From positions 372,001 through 436,000 of the forward strand of contig JABMLP010000024.1 in assembly GCA_013176395.1 (NCBI GenBank): DNA of 64,000 nt. The letters are read 5' to 3'. How positions within the stretch are numbered: position 1 is the first letter of the stretch; every line of letters begins with the position of its first letter. This stretch comes from Venturia oleaginea. Lineage: Eukaryota; Ascomycota; Dothideomycetes; Venturiales; Venturiaceae. The notes beneath the pieces are model-generated. The model was not told where the DNA came from, did not search any database, and saw nothing but the letters and a program-made list of their open reading frames with translations. Shown piece after piece: positions 10,501 to 20,078 of the stretch. The translations under genes and the position numbers were made by a program.

Positions 10501-12196
10501 AGTTGCTAAGCCTTCACGCAAAGCCGCAGACAACGCTGAAGCGTCATTGGCTTTGGAAGACATGCTTGCGCCAGATGATGAGAACATGGCGCACGCTGTG
10601 GCTTGCGTCACCAAGGCAGACATCGACCACGAGATACCTCGCACGTTCAATGAAGCTGTCAACGCCACTAACTCCCCTTTGTGGGTTACACCGATCAACA
10701 AAGAAATCCAAGCACATCGTGACAATGGCACATGGGTGATGGAACACAATCCTCCGCCAAACCTCAAGCTCGTTGGCACACGCTGGGTCTTTGACATCAA
10801 GCGCGACGAGCATGGAAAGGTCGTCAAGCGCAAAGCCCGCCTGGTGGCACAAGGCTTCTCACAACGTCCTGGGGTGGATTTTGACGACACATATTCCCCA
10901 GTGGTGCGCTACGACAGTCTGCGTCTCATCATCGCTATCGCTTCGTGGCGACAATGGATCATGCACCAAGTGGACTTTGACGCCGCCTACCTCAATGGAC
11001 GACTGCAACACGCCATATACGCCAAAGTCCCGCCAGGAGTACCCTCTCACGGCGCAACAGTGATCCGTATTGTTCGCGCTTTGTATGGGCTCAAGCAATC
11101 AGGCCGCGAATGGTATGCTCTACTGTCTCAATGGCTTGTTGGTCAGGGCTTCACACAGGCCAGCTTTGATCCATGCGTCTTCATCTCAGATGATCTCATT
11201 CTTGGAATCTACGTAGATGACGTCCTGATGGCCGGCACGCCCAAGGCAATCAGCGCCATGCTCGATGCCACCCGCGCAAGGTTCAAATTCAGAGACATGG
11301 GTCGACCACGTCTGCTCCTCGGTCTTGAAATTGACCATCACGCGGACCACGTCAAGCTGCATCAACGTACTTACATCGCAGCGATATTGCGGCGCTACGG
11401 CATGGATGATTGTAATGGGCGCCACACACCGCTTGACCCTAACTCGTTCCCACCAAGGTCAACCGACTCAGTGGACCTTGATCGCCAGAAACTGTATCAA
11501 TCCATCATCGGCTCGATCAACTTCCTTGCCATCGTCAGTCGCCCAGACCTGTCCTACACGGTCAGCATGCTGGGTTCATACAACTCCAACCCATCAGACC
11601 TGCATCTGAAGATGGCTTACCAGACTCTACGTTACATTCAAGCCACCCGAGCTGTTGAACTTGACGTACGATCTCCTGCGCCGTCTGATCGCTCTGCAGC
11701 GCGGACCGCGTCCATTCCTACGCTCGTCATGTTCTCAGATGCGTCTTTCGGGTCTGACCCAGACAACTCCAAGTCCTTCTCTGGTTACCTCATGAAGGTC
11801 GGTGGATCGACAGTCTCATGGTCTTCAAAGCGTCAGTCATGCGTGGCAAGGAGCACTTGTGAAGCCGAGTACATGGCATCATCCCACGCCGCCAGCCACC
11901 TCGTGTGGTCGCGCCAGGCCATCAAGGAGCTTATGGGTCACGCCAAGTACCCCAACTGTTGGCTCATGGTTGACAACGAGCCCGCCCTGTCGCTCATCAA
12001 GGACCACAGGATCAGCAATCGTTCTAAACATATCAACGTTCACTACCACTTCGTCCGGGAGCGATTCGTCCTGGGTGACTACGCCATCGAGCATGTCTGC
12101 TCCGCTGACAACCTCGCCGACATTGGTACTAAATCACTACCACGACCCCTCCTGGATAACCTCCGAGGCCGTATTTGTGCAACTACTGCGCCATGA
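7547..12196 (+). CDS. Copia gag-pol polyprotein (gag, protease, integrase, reverse transcriptase, RNase H)
   Basis: One open frame of 1549 codons encodes all functions needed for replication through an RNA intermediate in virus-like particles. Gag covers about residues 1-300, with KLSARGDNYTEWRSAW and a zinc-knuckle-like CSWCRKHNM...HAYTNC near 254. The protease motif LLDTGASRHMTG lies near 388. The HHCC zinc site lies near 560-605. The integrase has HSDLSG (about 624), SDNGGEY (about 699) and NGVAERWN (about 735), giving the full D,D,E triad. Reverse transcriptase begins near 1055 with WVFDIKRDEHGKVVKRKARL and has the active-site IYVDDVL near 1222. RNase H covers about 1395-1535, with FSDASF, CEAEYMA and the end motif NLADIGTKSL. 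The ATG lies 198 bases after the LTR. No gag-pol frameshift is needed, as is common in copia. All active-site residues are present. Confidence 0.97.
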   Translation: MSSSFSFKLDPNSLPKLSARGDNYTEWRSAWTVALRYAGLWPIVSGKKTKPAAVAGTGAEAREELIDKWDADDNKAMVMLLSSVHNDLTMSIASCDTSPEAWKHLGSRFDRDTGNASITLFRSLTNLRYADGDDLRLHLDEFHQRWTRMAKRCAGSSQSVAKAMKAMFESDEVKGSFFLATLPDTMDHVIDNLSSRDVTKFVDIEPKILDISDKHSLDADSSTAYAAKQSAARGAKQNQGGARGTRPATNTTECSWCRKHNMTFIGHAYTNCNDLKKHKEQQQRKGNGAPKETKNGAKRQKANNANAAESSDDEDDEDSATEVVSFIAHYRATNATAGATIDLTGSPPQSTRTTMINVNGKQSRETISAHAAIRRPSAIDPPTVWLLDTGASRHMTGCADDFVSLSPKQGTITVAGGIKLPINGVGLVRLRCRMPDRSTKIVELTNVLYSSELYGTRLFSWSYVRHHHNLELHGKANDIFLTRNGATVLWARHADGVVQIQTKTKPTAHVASTESHAPTNRDLTRKSSLHKTETAPAATVSAPSWPTLAQKTACFSSYTEFHHSVGHLHVPNPARIYNDGHLVPAKPHDFHCDMCSLSKSKRQRPAPSPPVLARTIKPLEVIHSDLSGKFPRPSLGGARYFISFICQATRYSWIKLLKLKSDGPQAIREFIAFANTQYNAQMSTANIHIHSSTVKRFKSDNGGEYRAAAQDLRRMGIQHDMVPPYHHELNGVAERWNQSIIQIARSMIPTDSQLFLWGEAVQTANFLKNISPHAADKLGRTPHELLIGAKPSIKHLHPFGSKIFAHIPVEARKPGSKLLHRAEEGIFVGYGRNTKTARVYIPSRHVIMETRNLRFEPFSRSQTAPYFQPVAENEIPAAEPVSTSPRRPQNKDRRPSGDTFATPPTSPTWSTTTAYTPSRLEAGVPLDHSYDQPAPTPVQPSAENGQHTRSAPPTSAPGAGARGTRRETRPSQDLSDPVELRRSKRVAKPSRKAADNAEASLALEDMLAPDDENMAHAVACVTKADIDHEIPRTFNEAVNATNSPLWVTPINKEIQAHRDNGTWVMEHNPPPNLKLVGTRWVFDIKRDEHGKVVKRKARLVAQGFSQRPGVDFDDTYSPVVRYDSLRLIIAIASWRQWIMHQVDFDAAYLNGRLQHAIYAKVPPGVPSHGATVIRIVRALYGLKQSGREWYALLSQWLVGQGFTQASFDPCVFISDDLILGIYVDDVLMAGTPKAISAMLDATRARFKFRDMGRPRLLLGLEIDHHADHVKLHQRTYIAAILRRYGMDDCNGRHTPLDPNSFPPRSTDSVDLDRQKLYQSIIGSINFLAIVSRPDLSYTVSMLGSYNSNPSDLHLKMAYQTLRYIQATRAVELDVRSPAPSDRSAARTASIPTLVMFSDASFGSDPDNSKSFSGYLMKVGGSTVSWSSKRQSCVARSTCEAEYMASSHAASHLVWSRQAIKELMGHAKYPNCWLMVDNEPALSLIKDHRISNRSKHINVHYHFVRERFVLGDYAIEHVCSADNLADIGTKSLPRPLLDNLRGRICATTAP

Positions 12197-12245
12197 ATGG
12201 GGGGACTGGCACTGATGGGAGGAACATCGTTCGGATTCGGGGGAC

Positions 12246-12413
12246 TGTTGGAAGGAGTATCCTCATGCTATTGCCTCCACCTGCGCCAGCGTGGCTACTC
12301 TCTGTCACTGGAGTTTGTTTACTGCCCAATTGGGCTTAGTGTATTACTATATAGCTGAGATCCTCCGGATCTCACCCTCAATACACTTGTTACTCAACTT
12401 TCATACTTCAACA
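12246..12413 (+). repeat. 3' long terminal repeat, 168 bp
   Basis: Identical to 7181-7348. It is preceded by the purine-rich CGGGGGAC (about 12239-12245), the likely plus-strand primer, and followed by AAGAT. Confidence 0.96.
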
Positions 12414-12418
12414 AAGAT
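12414..12418. repeat. Target-site duplication (right), AAGAT
   Basis: Exact copy of 7176-7180 directly after the 3' LTR. Confidence 0.93.
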
Positions 12419-13584
12419 CAGGCACCCCGCAATACGACATGATAGTTCCGGGTTCGATTCCGGTGGGAGAGATTTGCCGATTCTTTTTGTTCTTACCTGC
12501 TCTGTGATCAAACCTTTTTTATCCTACCCAGCTGAATAGCACTTGAGAGATAGAGAGGTGGCAAAGATGGTGGAAGAGGACTTCGAAACAGGACTGCAAG
12601 CATGAAAACAATATGTGGATATTAGCCATTGAAGGAAAACATTCTCTTTTGTGGATATTAGCGGAGTGAACCACGAAGATCGGCACTGCTAAATTTTCAA
12701 AACAGGCATCTTGGAAAAAATCTCGAAACTGGCTTCCCGAAATGTGTCTGGGACAATCACATCGACTGCCAGTAATATAGACTGCGGCAATGTTATCTTG
12801 GACCCATTGGGGAACAGTCAGTTGGATTCTTCAAAGGAAAAGAGTTGTCTTCCCTCTGGTCCTTCAAGCCAAGATTCGTGCTTCCATCTTCTTGCGTTTC
12901 TGTGCCAGCGAGGAAGCCGAACTCCGATATGCGAGGGTTGGCAGCAACGAATACTACTCGTTGACACAGAGCAATGGACTTTTTGATCATACTGCTTCCA
13001 TCATAAAGCTGACTACTCTCATGGTCAGTGTGGCCTCAGCTCAATGAACGAGTTAAGGATAATCTCGGCTCACAACATCAACTTTCCTGATTAAGACGAT
13101 GCGTAATCAGGAAATGGTCGACCATCGTAGCCGTACATTCGGTTTGACAGGCCTTCCAAGGATGGGGGTGGGGATGGAGATAGTGGAAGTTGAGGTTGAT
13201 CCTTAGGGTTCACGTTGGCGTTGGCGAAGTAACGTTTTAGCCCAGATCTATTTTGGTAGACGAGAATCTTGAACCAATTCGACGTGTTGTTTACGTTTCT
13301 ACCGCTTCCAAGTTCCTCAACTCTTCATCTAATGGCGAGTCTAATAATTAACTCTCCAGCTGGCTCGATCACTCACGCGTGTATCCGCATCCAACCATCG
13401 CCATTGCCAAGGTGCCAAGCAGTAAACATGACGCGGGAACTGTCGGCGCCTGAACCAGGAATTAGTCTCCCCCACCAACACAGCTATATCGCTGCCCCTC
13501 CATACCACTGGCAGCATACAACATCAACAAGAATAACAACCTATTCCTCTCTTGCTCAGCTTCTTACAATCGCAAACTGCAATC
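12419..13584. other. Spacer between the copia element and het-C; promoter side of het-C
   Basis: No gene was recognised. A Pol III B-box-like GGTTCGATTCC sits at 12451-12461 and is followed by a T run near 12483, but no A box or cloverleaf was found. The last few hundred bases are presumably the het-C promoter and leader. Confidence 0.4.
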
Positions 13585-16500
13585 ATGGCGGGCTTCTCCG
13601 CTCCCAGTGGCTCGACGCTACTAACATTCGCCTTGGTCTTCCTCTTCTTGAACGTTCGCGGTGTGGCAGCTTTCGGAGCTGGTAACATTGCTGGCATTTC
13701 CAAGATCGAAGGTCAAAACTGGCGCCATGGGTAAGCCAATACACTCAATGCCTTTTTCAGTGGATTCCAGAGCTAATTCGCTTACAGCGATATCGAAGAC
13801 ACCCTCCTTGCTATTCTCATGACCCGTGCCCGAGGAGGCAAGAAATTCTCCAAGCTCGATGTTAAGCGCGTCTACTTTGGCAACTGGTTACGCGACTACT
13901 CGCAAGCAGTCGATGTATGCTATCACTACAACATCCATCCTATGGATCATCATGCTGACCCTGATTCAGGTCGGAACTGTCAAAATGGTCAGCGCAGAGG
14001 CGATTCGCCTGCTGCTTTGGATCCTCGGTTTCCTCAGCTTTGGCTTCGGTACCAAGGAGTTTGAAGTCACCACAGATAGACTCGGCTGCTACCGGTATGA
14101 ATTTCGGAATCACACAACATGCATCATGCTAACAAAAATGTAGCCCCGAGGAGCACATCGACAACCCCAAAGATTACGCCGACAACATTGACGCTAGACA
14201 ATACGACCCACGCCTTCGTGCACCTGTTGACGAGCACCGAGAGCTTGCTATCGATGAACGAACTGGTCTCAAGGCATACATTGCCTCTGAAGACCGTGGC
14301 ATTACAACCTCTGCTGGAATGGTTCGCGACCTTTACAGGCGCTGTGTCCAACTCGGACGAGAATACAAGCGCAGCAACAATAAAGATGACCTCTACGAAG
14401 CCTTCCGCCTGCTTGGAACAGCCAACCATTGCCTTGAGGGTCAGAAACATACGGATCATCGTCAAATCAGGACACTGCTAATTGTCAATAGACTACTCTG
14501 CCCATTCCAACTACACTGAGCTCTGCCTGATCGAGATGGGCGAGCGAGATGTCTTCCCTCATGTCGGTCGCCGTGGCCAGGTCAACGTACAAGGTTAGAT
14601 ACGTCTATACATATCTCAAAGACCATCTACTGATAATTGAAAAGGCCGCCAGCTTTGGCCAGTCATCACTGGAACATTCGGTGGAGTCGATTTCTTGCAT
14701 TCCGTCATGGGAGAGCTCTCGGACAAGGCAACCCAATCAGAAATCGACGAACTCGAGGGTAGCATTTCCAGCGCCGAGGCCAACCGTGATCAGCCAAGTA
14801 TCGTTAAGGACCTACTTAACGCCCTCCCAAGTGGTCTTTTCGGTGGCAAGGATGAGTCCAGCAAGGTTGACGAGCTCCAACAGAACGCAAACAATGCCCA
14901 GATGCAGAACATGAGAATTACTCCAAAGTCACCCGAAGAGTTTACCCAGCAAGCCGAATTGATAAGGGAACAATTTTACCCTGCACTCGAATTCCACGAT
15001 GAAGTTATGCGCTCAATCAACGAAGCAGTCGAGAAGATTCCAGTTCTGCCAGAAATGCTTGATCAATTGAGCGAGGCTATGAGCATCTTCGTTTTCTCCC
15101 TCATTGCGCCAGCTGTTTTGCCTCTTATCAAGCAGATCAAGGCAGAACTCTCCACCGGATCTTCCGAAGTCATCGCCAGCAGCAGGGAAAAGCAGCTTGT
15201 TGTTTTTAAAGACGACGAGAGCACTGACCCGACTCATTCCATGATTTCCAAGGATCACTTCAGCAACGTCCTCAATGAGCCTGCTGGAAAGGTTGCTAGC
15301 CAAGTCCTCAAGTGGGTTGTACCTCAAATTGTGGAGTGCTGGGATGATGAAAATGTGGATGCCGAGCGCAACATCAACCGTATCATCAATGGTGTATTCC
15401 ATCACCCGGCCCTTCGGGACGAAGGAGAGGATGGCGCTCGTGATTGCCATCAGCAGATGTTCCAGGTCGTTGAGGGTTGGTGGCAAGGTCTCGACGAGAG
15501 AGAGCGTAGCGGTCTCCGTGGCCAGTTGAGCCGTGAAGGTGTCGAGCAAGGCAGAAACCATAAAGAGGGTGTTCACGACAAAGGTCACGGCTGTGGAAAG
15601 CCTATCGGTCCAGGTGGTGCTGCGTCTGGCGCGTCTGGCGTGATCGCTGCAGGCATGATGGGAGCCTTCAACGAAGGACTCCAGTCCCAAGGACTTGGAG
15701 AGTTTGCGCGCCCTGTCACTCACTCTCAACAATCAGGTAGGCGCAACGATGGGAAAAGCCAGGACCAATTTGGCATTGGCAAAATGGCTAGTGAAGCAGC
15801 TGGTGGCGGACTTCTTGGAGGACTAGTCGGCGGTCTTGTTGGCGGCGTAGGATCTTCGCTTCTCGGTGGTGCCTTTGGTGGAGACGATAGCGAAACCAAG
15901 TCGTACAAGCAGGAGTCTCAAGGCAATGATGGTTCATACACGCAGTCTTACACAGAGACTGGTCGCAAGCCTGCCCAGAGCTACGGAGGCCAGGAGCAGT
16001 ACGGACAAGCTGAATACAAGAAGACCGAGTATCCTAGCGGCGGCAGAAGAGAAGAGTAAACTCCTTACTAAAACTTTCTTTTATGGCTACTAATTCAGTT
16101 CATAGATACTCTCGGTATGAACAAGATGGAAATGACCGTCCTCAAGGATACGGATTCCAGCAATCAGTTGAGACTAAGCCAACCTATGGAGGTGGTTATG
16201 AACGTACTGAGGAGCGACGGACTGAACGTCCAGAAGGTGGCTGGGAGTCACAACGTCGCACTGAGGGCGTCAGTAGCGGCGGGCAGTATTCCTCCTCCGA
16301 GAGCAGGTATGTGATGATCTCGTGTTTTTTCCAAAGTTAGGGTCGATAGTAACCCCAGCAGGCATCACGGCAACAGTAGATACGACGATGAGGACGAGAA
16401 GCCTAGGCATCACTCTGGTGGACGCCAGCAAGAAAGCTATGGTCGCCAGGAAGAACAAAGCGGATACGGTGGGCGACAAGAGCAGTCTTCTTACGGTCGC

Positions 16501-16716
16501 CAGGAAGAATCCGGATATGGCCGTCAGCAAGAGTTATCTGGTTACGGACGTCAAGAACAGTCTGGTGGATATGGATATGGAGGCGATGGTGGTCGACGTG
16601 GTAACGATGATGATGACGACGATGACAACCGACGAGAGCGACGACATGGAGGTGGAAGGCGCGGCAACGATGATGACGACGTGGACGAGTATGGTGAGCG
16701 TCGTCGTCGCTACTAA
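13585..16716 (+). CDS. het-C: Het-C family protein
   Basis: Eight exons: 13585-13730, 13788-13914, 13970-14094, 14144-14439, 14492-14593, 14645-16055, 16106-16306 and 16362-16716. They join to 2763 nt, 920 residues. The N-terminus has a hydrophobic signal-like segment (LLTFALVFLFLNVRGVAAFG) followed by the Het-C hallmark GISKIEGQNWRHGDIEDTLL. NWLRDYSQAVD, then PEEHIDNPKDYADN and TANHCLEDYSAHSNYTEL follow in family order. The C-terminal third is low-complexity: Gly-rich stretches, then YGRQ-type repeats and an Asp/Arg-rich tail ending in ERRRRY. In Neurospora crassa alleles of het-c control vegetative (heterokaryon) incompatibility; many relatives are simply conserved secretory-pathway or plasma-membrane-associated proteins, so a self-recognition role here is not shown. 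The ATG at 13585 is the first in frame and has a good context (CAATCATGGCG). Intron 6 (16056-16105) removes an apparent stop at 16057. Confidence 0.93.
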
Positions 16717-17338
16717 ACTTGCTTTATGCAAGACTTCTTCGGTTGTTGGATGGATGGCAGGATGAAGGAACGAATGGGATTAGTATAACGACCCCTCTAT
16801 GGATATAGATTTAGCATGGCACTGAAACAAAAGTATTTTCTGAAAACAAGAAAAACGGATTACGGTGTATCTGCGCCATCCTGTTTGAGGTTCCCTGTTT
16901 AGCCGAAAGGTGAAATTAGGCCTTCTTCCATTACGGGAATGAGGCCTAATTGAGTGGCTTTCAAAGTATCGTGACCATCATATAATTTCAAAGGGAAACG
17001 CCTGCATCTCAGTGACCACGCACAAGACACGGACTTGTAGTTGACACAGTGACGATAATATGGTGATTGACTAGTCTTGATGATGTAGAGGTCATTTTAT
17101 ACGACCGGTATGCATATTATGCCGAGCATGATATATCCGAAAGCAGGGTGGAACCTTTGGTCTTCAGCATATTTGCTAGACACCAAGCTGTCATTAGAAG
17201 CGTAGACCTCTTTGTTAGAATACAACAATCCTGTCCGTAAAGTAATGATCACTGCGGTCTCGAGATTTTGTCCAGTCCCCGCCCGTTGCTGATGGAATAG
17301 TCCTATAGGCAGAAGTTAGCTTTAAAGTCATCCTGTGT
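16717..17338. other. Spacer between the convergent het-C and SDR genes
   Basis: The two genes point towards each other, so this stretch should hold both 3' ends. No other gene or repeat was seen. Confidence 0.5.
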
Positions 17339-18160
17339 CTACATGAAAGTGCGAGCCAGAAGCCAGCCTGGAAGCAACCAGTATAGAATCCTGGAAGTTG
17401 TAGACATGCCACCTCTCCATATCTTGCCAATCTTGCCAGCAAGGATGTCATCCACCAGATTCGTTGAGAACATCTCCTGCGACATCTCATATTGGTGTAG
17501 TAGACCAGCTCCAGGCGTCGAAGACATTTTGATGGATTTCTCTGCCGGTTTGTATAGCGAGTCTTCTTTAAGTTGTGGCTCATTCAAGTTGTCATGGAAC
17601 TTTGACTCTACCATTCCCACCATCGCTGTGATAACATCGATGCCCAATGGTTTCAACTCAAGCCTCATTGTCTCGCTGGCCATAGTGATGGCAGCTTTAC
17701 TCGAGTCGTATAATCCCAAGTATGGTGTATGCATGATACCGCCCACGGAGCCTATGTTCACGATTGTGCCCTGGGCTTTCACAAGCAGTGGTGTAAATGC
17801 CTGTACCATGCTCAGGACGCCCCAAAAGTTGACCTCGAACATGCGGCGTCCGGCGTCAAGATCTGCCGCGGCGAGAGGAGTCGTTGGAACTCCTCCACCG
17901 GCATTGTTGACCAAGAAGTCCAGACCACGACCTCCCGTCTGCTCTTGCACTGTTTCGACCGCGCTGGCAATAGACTCTTTGGACGTGACATCGAGGGTAA
18001 GGATTATGATAATAGGTAGAGAGGAGAGGGCCGTGGCTTTCGATGGGTTGCGGACTCCTGCGAAGACGCGGAGGCTACGTTTCTGAAGTTCGAGGGCCAA
18101 GGAGGAACCGATGCCTCCGTCTGAGCAACCTGTTACGAGCACGGATTTGACCTGGGCCAT
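17339..18160 (-). CDS. Short-chain dehydrogenase/reductase, Ayr1-like (1-acyldihydroxyacetone-phosphate reductase type)
   Basis: A single open frame of 273 residues with the classical SDR layout. The nucleotide-binding TGCSDGGIG lies at residues 10-18, NNAG at 85-88, a catalytic serine in NIGSVGG at about 138 and the active-site pair Tyr151/Lys155 in YDSSKAA. The GCSDGGIG form of the glycine motif and the hydrophobic C-terminus (RILYWLLPGWLLART) fit fungal Ayr1-like enzymes. Those reduce 1-acyl-DHAP with NADPH at the ER or lipid droplets during phosphatidate synthesis. The substrate is inferred from resemblance only; other SDR substrates are possible. No intron is needed, and the start ATG and stop TAG are clean. 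Confidence 0.87.
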   Translation of the reverse strand: MAQVKSVLVTGCSDGGIGSSLALELQKRSLRVFAGVRNPSKATALSSLPIIIILTLDVTSKESIASAVETVQEQTGGRGLDFLVNNAGGGVPTTPLAAADLDAGRRMFEVNFWGVLSMVQAFTPLLVKAQGTIVNIGSVGGIMHTPYLGLYDSSKAAITMASETMRLELKPLGIDVITAMVGMVESKFHDNLNEPQLKEDSLYKPAEKSIKMSSTPGAGLLHQYEMSQEMFSTNLVDDILAGKIGKIWRGGMSTTSRILYWLLPGWLLARTFM

Positions 18161-18642
18161 TATGTAAAGAAATACGGAATTTGGCTTTTCTTTTCTATCA
18201 ACAAAGTATTTGTTCTAATACACATCTCTTCGGTGAGAGATGATTCTGGATGTCAGATTCTAGATTCAATGACCCTGAATCGTAGATGTCGACCGACCCG
18301 ACTTGAAAACAAACTCGAATGATTCCCTCTGGCACCTCTAACATCTTTCTCCACAGGCATTGCTACATCTTCAATGGAAGCTATCTCACATTTCTGGACA
18401 TTTCGATCACAGTCTAGACAATTTGTGCATGGAACCGAGTGTAAGACCTACATGTCACCCTCTTCGTGGTAATCTACCTTACAACGCTTCAGTTGAGTCA
18501 TTATGAGTCGAAACTCGAAAGCTATTTTCGATGCCAAACTCAATACTTCACGCTCGGAGCTAATATAAAAACTTTCCAACTCTCAGGCTCCTTCATGCTA
18601 ACCTTTAAGCAACCTCAAACCTCACCACCTCGCGCCAACAGG

Positions 18643-19266
18643 ATGTCAATCAGTTACAGGATAGTATCCTCCGACATCATCAAAAAACTCTCATTTTGGC
18701 CCTCACTCCACAAACTCATAAACTCTCAACTTACGTCATAAACTCAGCTTACGAACCATTCCGCGATGACTGGCCCCTCCCACAACCATTTCATAGACTT
18801 CACCCAGATCTACTGGAGGCCGCAGAGCAGCTAGTAGAAGATATGGGCAGCAACGGCGTTATGTGTGTTGCTCTTCTCAAAACCAGCTCATACGATCACG
18901 AAGCAGACGAGTATGCTGGAACACCAATTGCCTGCGCAGCGATTATGGAATTCGAAGGCGACCTGAGCAACGGCGGTGATATCACAAAATACGAACGGAC
19001 TGCGACAACGCTCGAAAAGGCTATAGATCTTGGACCAGCTGCCATTGAGGAAGCTTCCGCTGGCACGTCTGCGCTGGATCGAAAACACCAGCGTGGGAGT
19101 TCAACATGGTTTCGACGTCACGCACTTACCAGGGAAAGGGTATACCTGGATTACTCTACCCAAAGGCATCACGCATATGGCAGGACATAACGGTCTACCA
19201 AGGGATGTACTGCTCTGGACTGGTGAGAAGTGGTTGAGCAAATGTAGCTCAGGGGAAGAGAATTGA
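18643..19266 (+). pseudogene. GNAT-like N-acetyltransferase relic
   Basis: A start frame at 18643 (MSISYRIVSSD) looks like the first strand of fungal GNAT proteins but closes quickly. A second frame (from about 18696) continues with VINSAYEPFRDDW, then EDMGSNGVMCVALL and GTPIACAAIMEFEGDL, which resemble the front half of a GNAT fold. A third frame (to 19266) gives HGFDVTHLPGKGYTWITLPKG, which resembles a GNAT C-terminal strand. No splice sites join the three parts well, and the acetyl-CoA-binding region (Q/RxxGxG/A) is not visible. A broken gene is therefore the simplest reading. An unusual multi-exon gene cannot be excluded, and the family call is tentative. Confidence 0.4.
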
Positions 19267-20078
19267 AGAGAATTTGGCGGCTCGGACTGGGTAACGGAAT
19301 GACCAGCTACAATGACACGGGATGGATATTAAATCAATGCCAAGCACCATGCAGCAAAGTCGAGTAACGTGAACTCCATGTTTATCTGTCTACGCGCGCT
19401 AGGACCCGGCCGTCAATCTGATAGCGCACCAAAGCAGTCAGGGTCTAGATTCAGACACAGCTTCTTCCTCTAACAGCAAACCAGATGATTGTTTTGAGCA
19501 ACAAACGTTTTGTTTTGATCCTCGAGACGCGTCTTGTCCAGTCCTTCACCTCCACGCATAGGTGGCTGGGTAAATGCTGCAGGTTCTATGCAACGCTAGC
19601 ACAATCTACTATGCAGGTTGCCACATTCCCTGCAGAACCGGTCTCGACTTCGTCATTCTCATTGGATCGCTTGCCCCAAACAAGTCTCAAACAAGCGGGG
19701 TAGGCTAGATGATGAAGAGTGCATCCAGTCATACTCGACTTCACGTCCTCTACTTAACCTCACGACCGTCCGTCTTTCGCGACATAGTCGTGTTTTCCCA
19801 ATTTACAACCCCTCGCCCGCCAAAGCCAACCCTTCGCTCTGCAGCTTCGAGGGAGATCTCTTCGTTGACTCACACTTGCATCTCCCGTGATGTTTGTGCG
19901 CCAGTTCGCAGCAGCAAGATGCGCTCCCCCCGTGAAAAGGTTCATGCCGCCACACTGCCTAGCCCACCTAAGGTCTCCTCCATCTTATCGTTCCTGCAAT
20001 CGAATTTTCTCCTCTGATAGAGGCCTGCCAGCACTTCAATTGCATACCTCATTGCGTGTACTTACATGATTTCTACGA
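19267..20078. other. Spacer upstream of the F-box-like gene
   Basis: Only short, unsupported frames. It is likely to contain the promoter and leader of the gene starting at 20079. Confidence 0.45.

Larger units (their letters stand above)
7181..12413 (+). mobile_element. Full-length, apparently intact Ty1/copia retrotransposon
   Basis: The element spans 5233 bp. It has two 168-bp LTRs that read identically base for base, each beginning TGTTGG and ending CAACA. It is flanked by the 5-bp direct duplication AAGAT (7176-7180 and 12414-12418). A primer-binding site follows the 5' LTR at once and a purine-rich GGGGGA lies just before the 3' LTR. One uninterrupted 1549-codon gag-pol frame fills the interior. 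Identical LTRs, an exact target duplication and no internal stops indicate a recent insertion that may still be competent. The protein order (integrase before reverse transcriptase) places it in Ty1/copia (Pseudoviridae) rather than Ty3/gypsy. Confidence 0.97.

Noticed and set aside
10029..10739. 236-codon frame inside the copia element
   Set aside because: It overlaps the gag-pol frame in another phase, and no retroelement domain is readable in it.
12451..12461. tRNA gene downstream of the copia element
   Set aside because: A B-box consensus is present, but the T stem is imperfect and no A box, anticodon arm or acceptor pairing was found on either side of the insertion.
1..13000. Starship giant transposon with captain at the left edge
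   Set aside because: The DUF3435 gene is broken, no Starship terminal repeats or typical cargo were seen, and the right part of the window is ordinary genic DNA.
15013..15732. 239-codon open frame on the minus strand
   Set aside because: It is the antisense shadow of the het-C main exon, which has strong family support.
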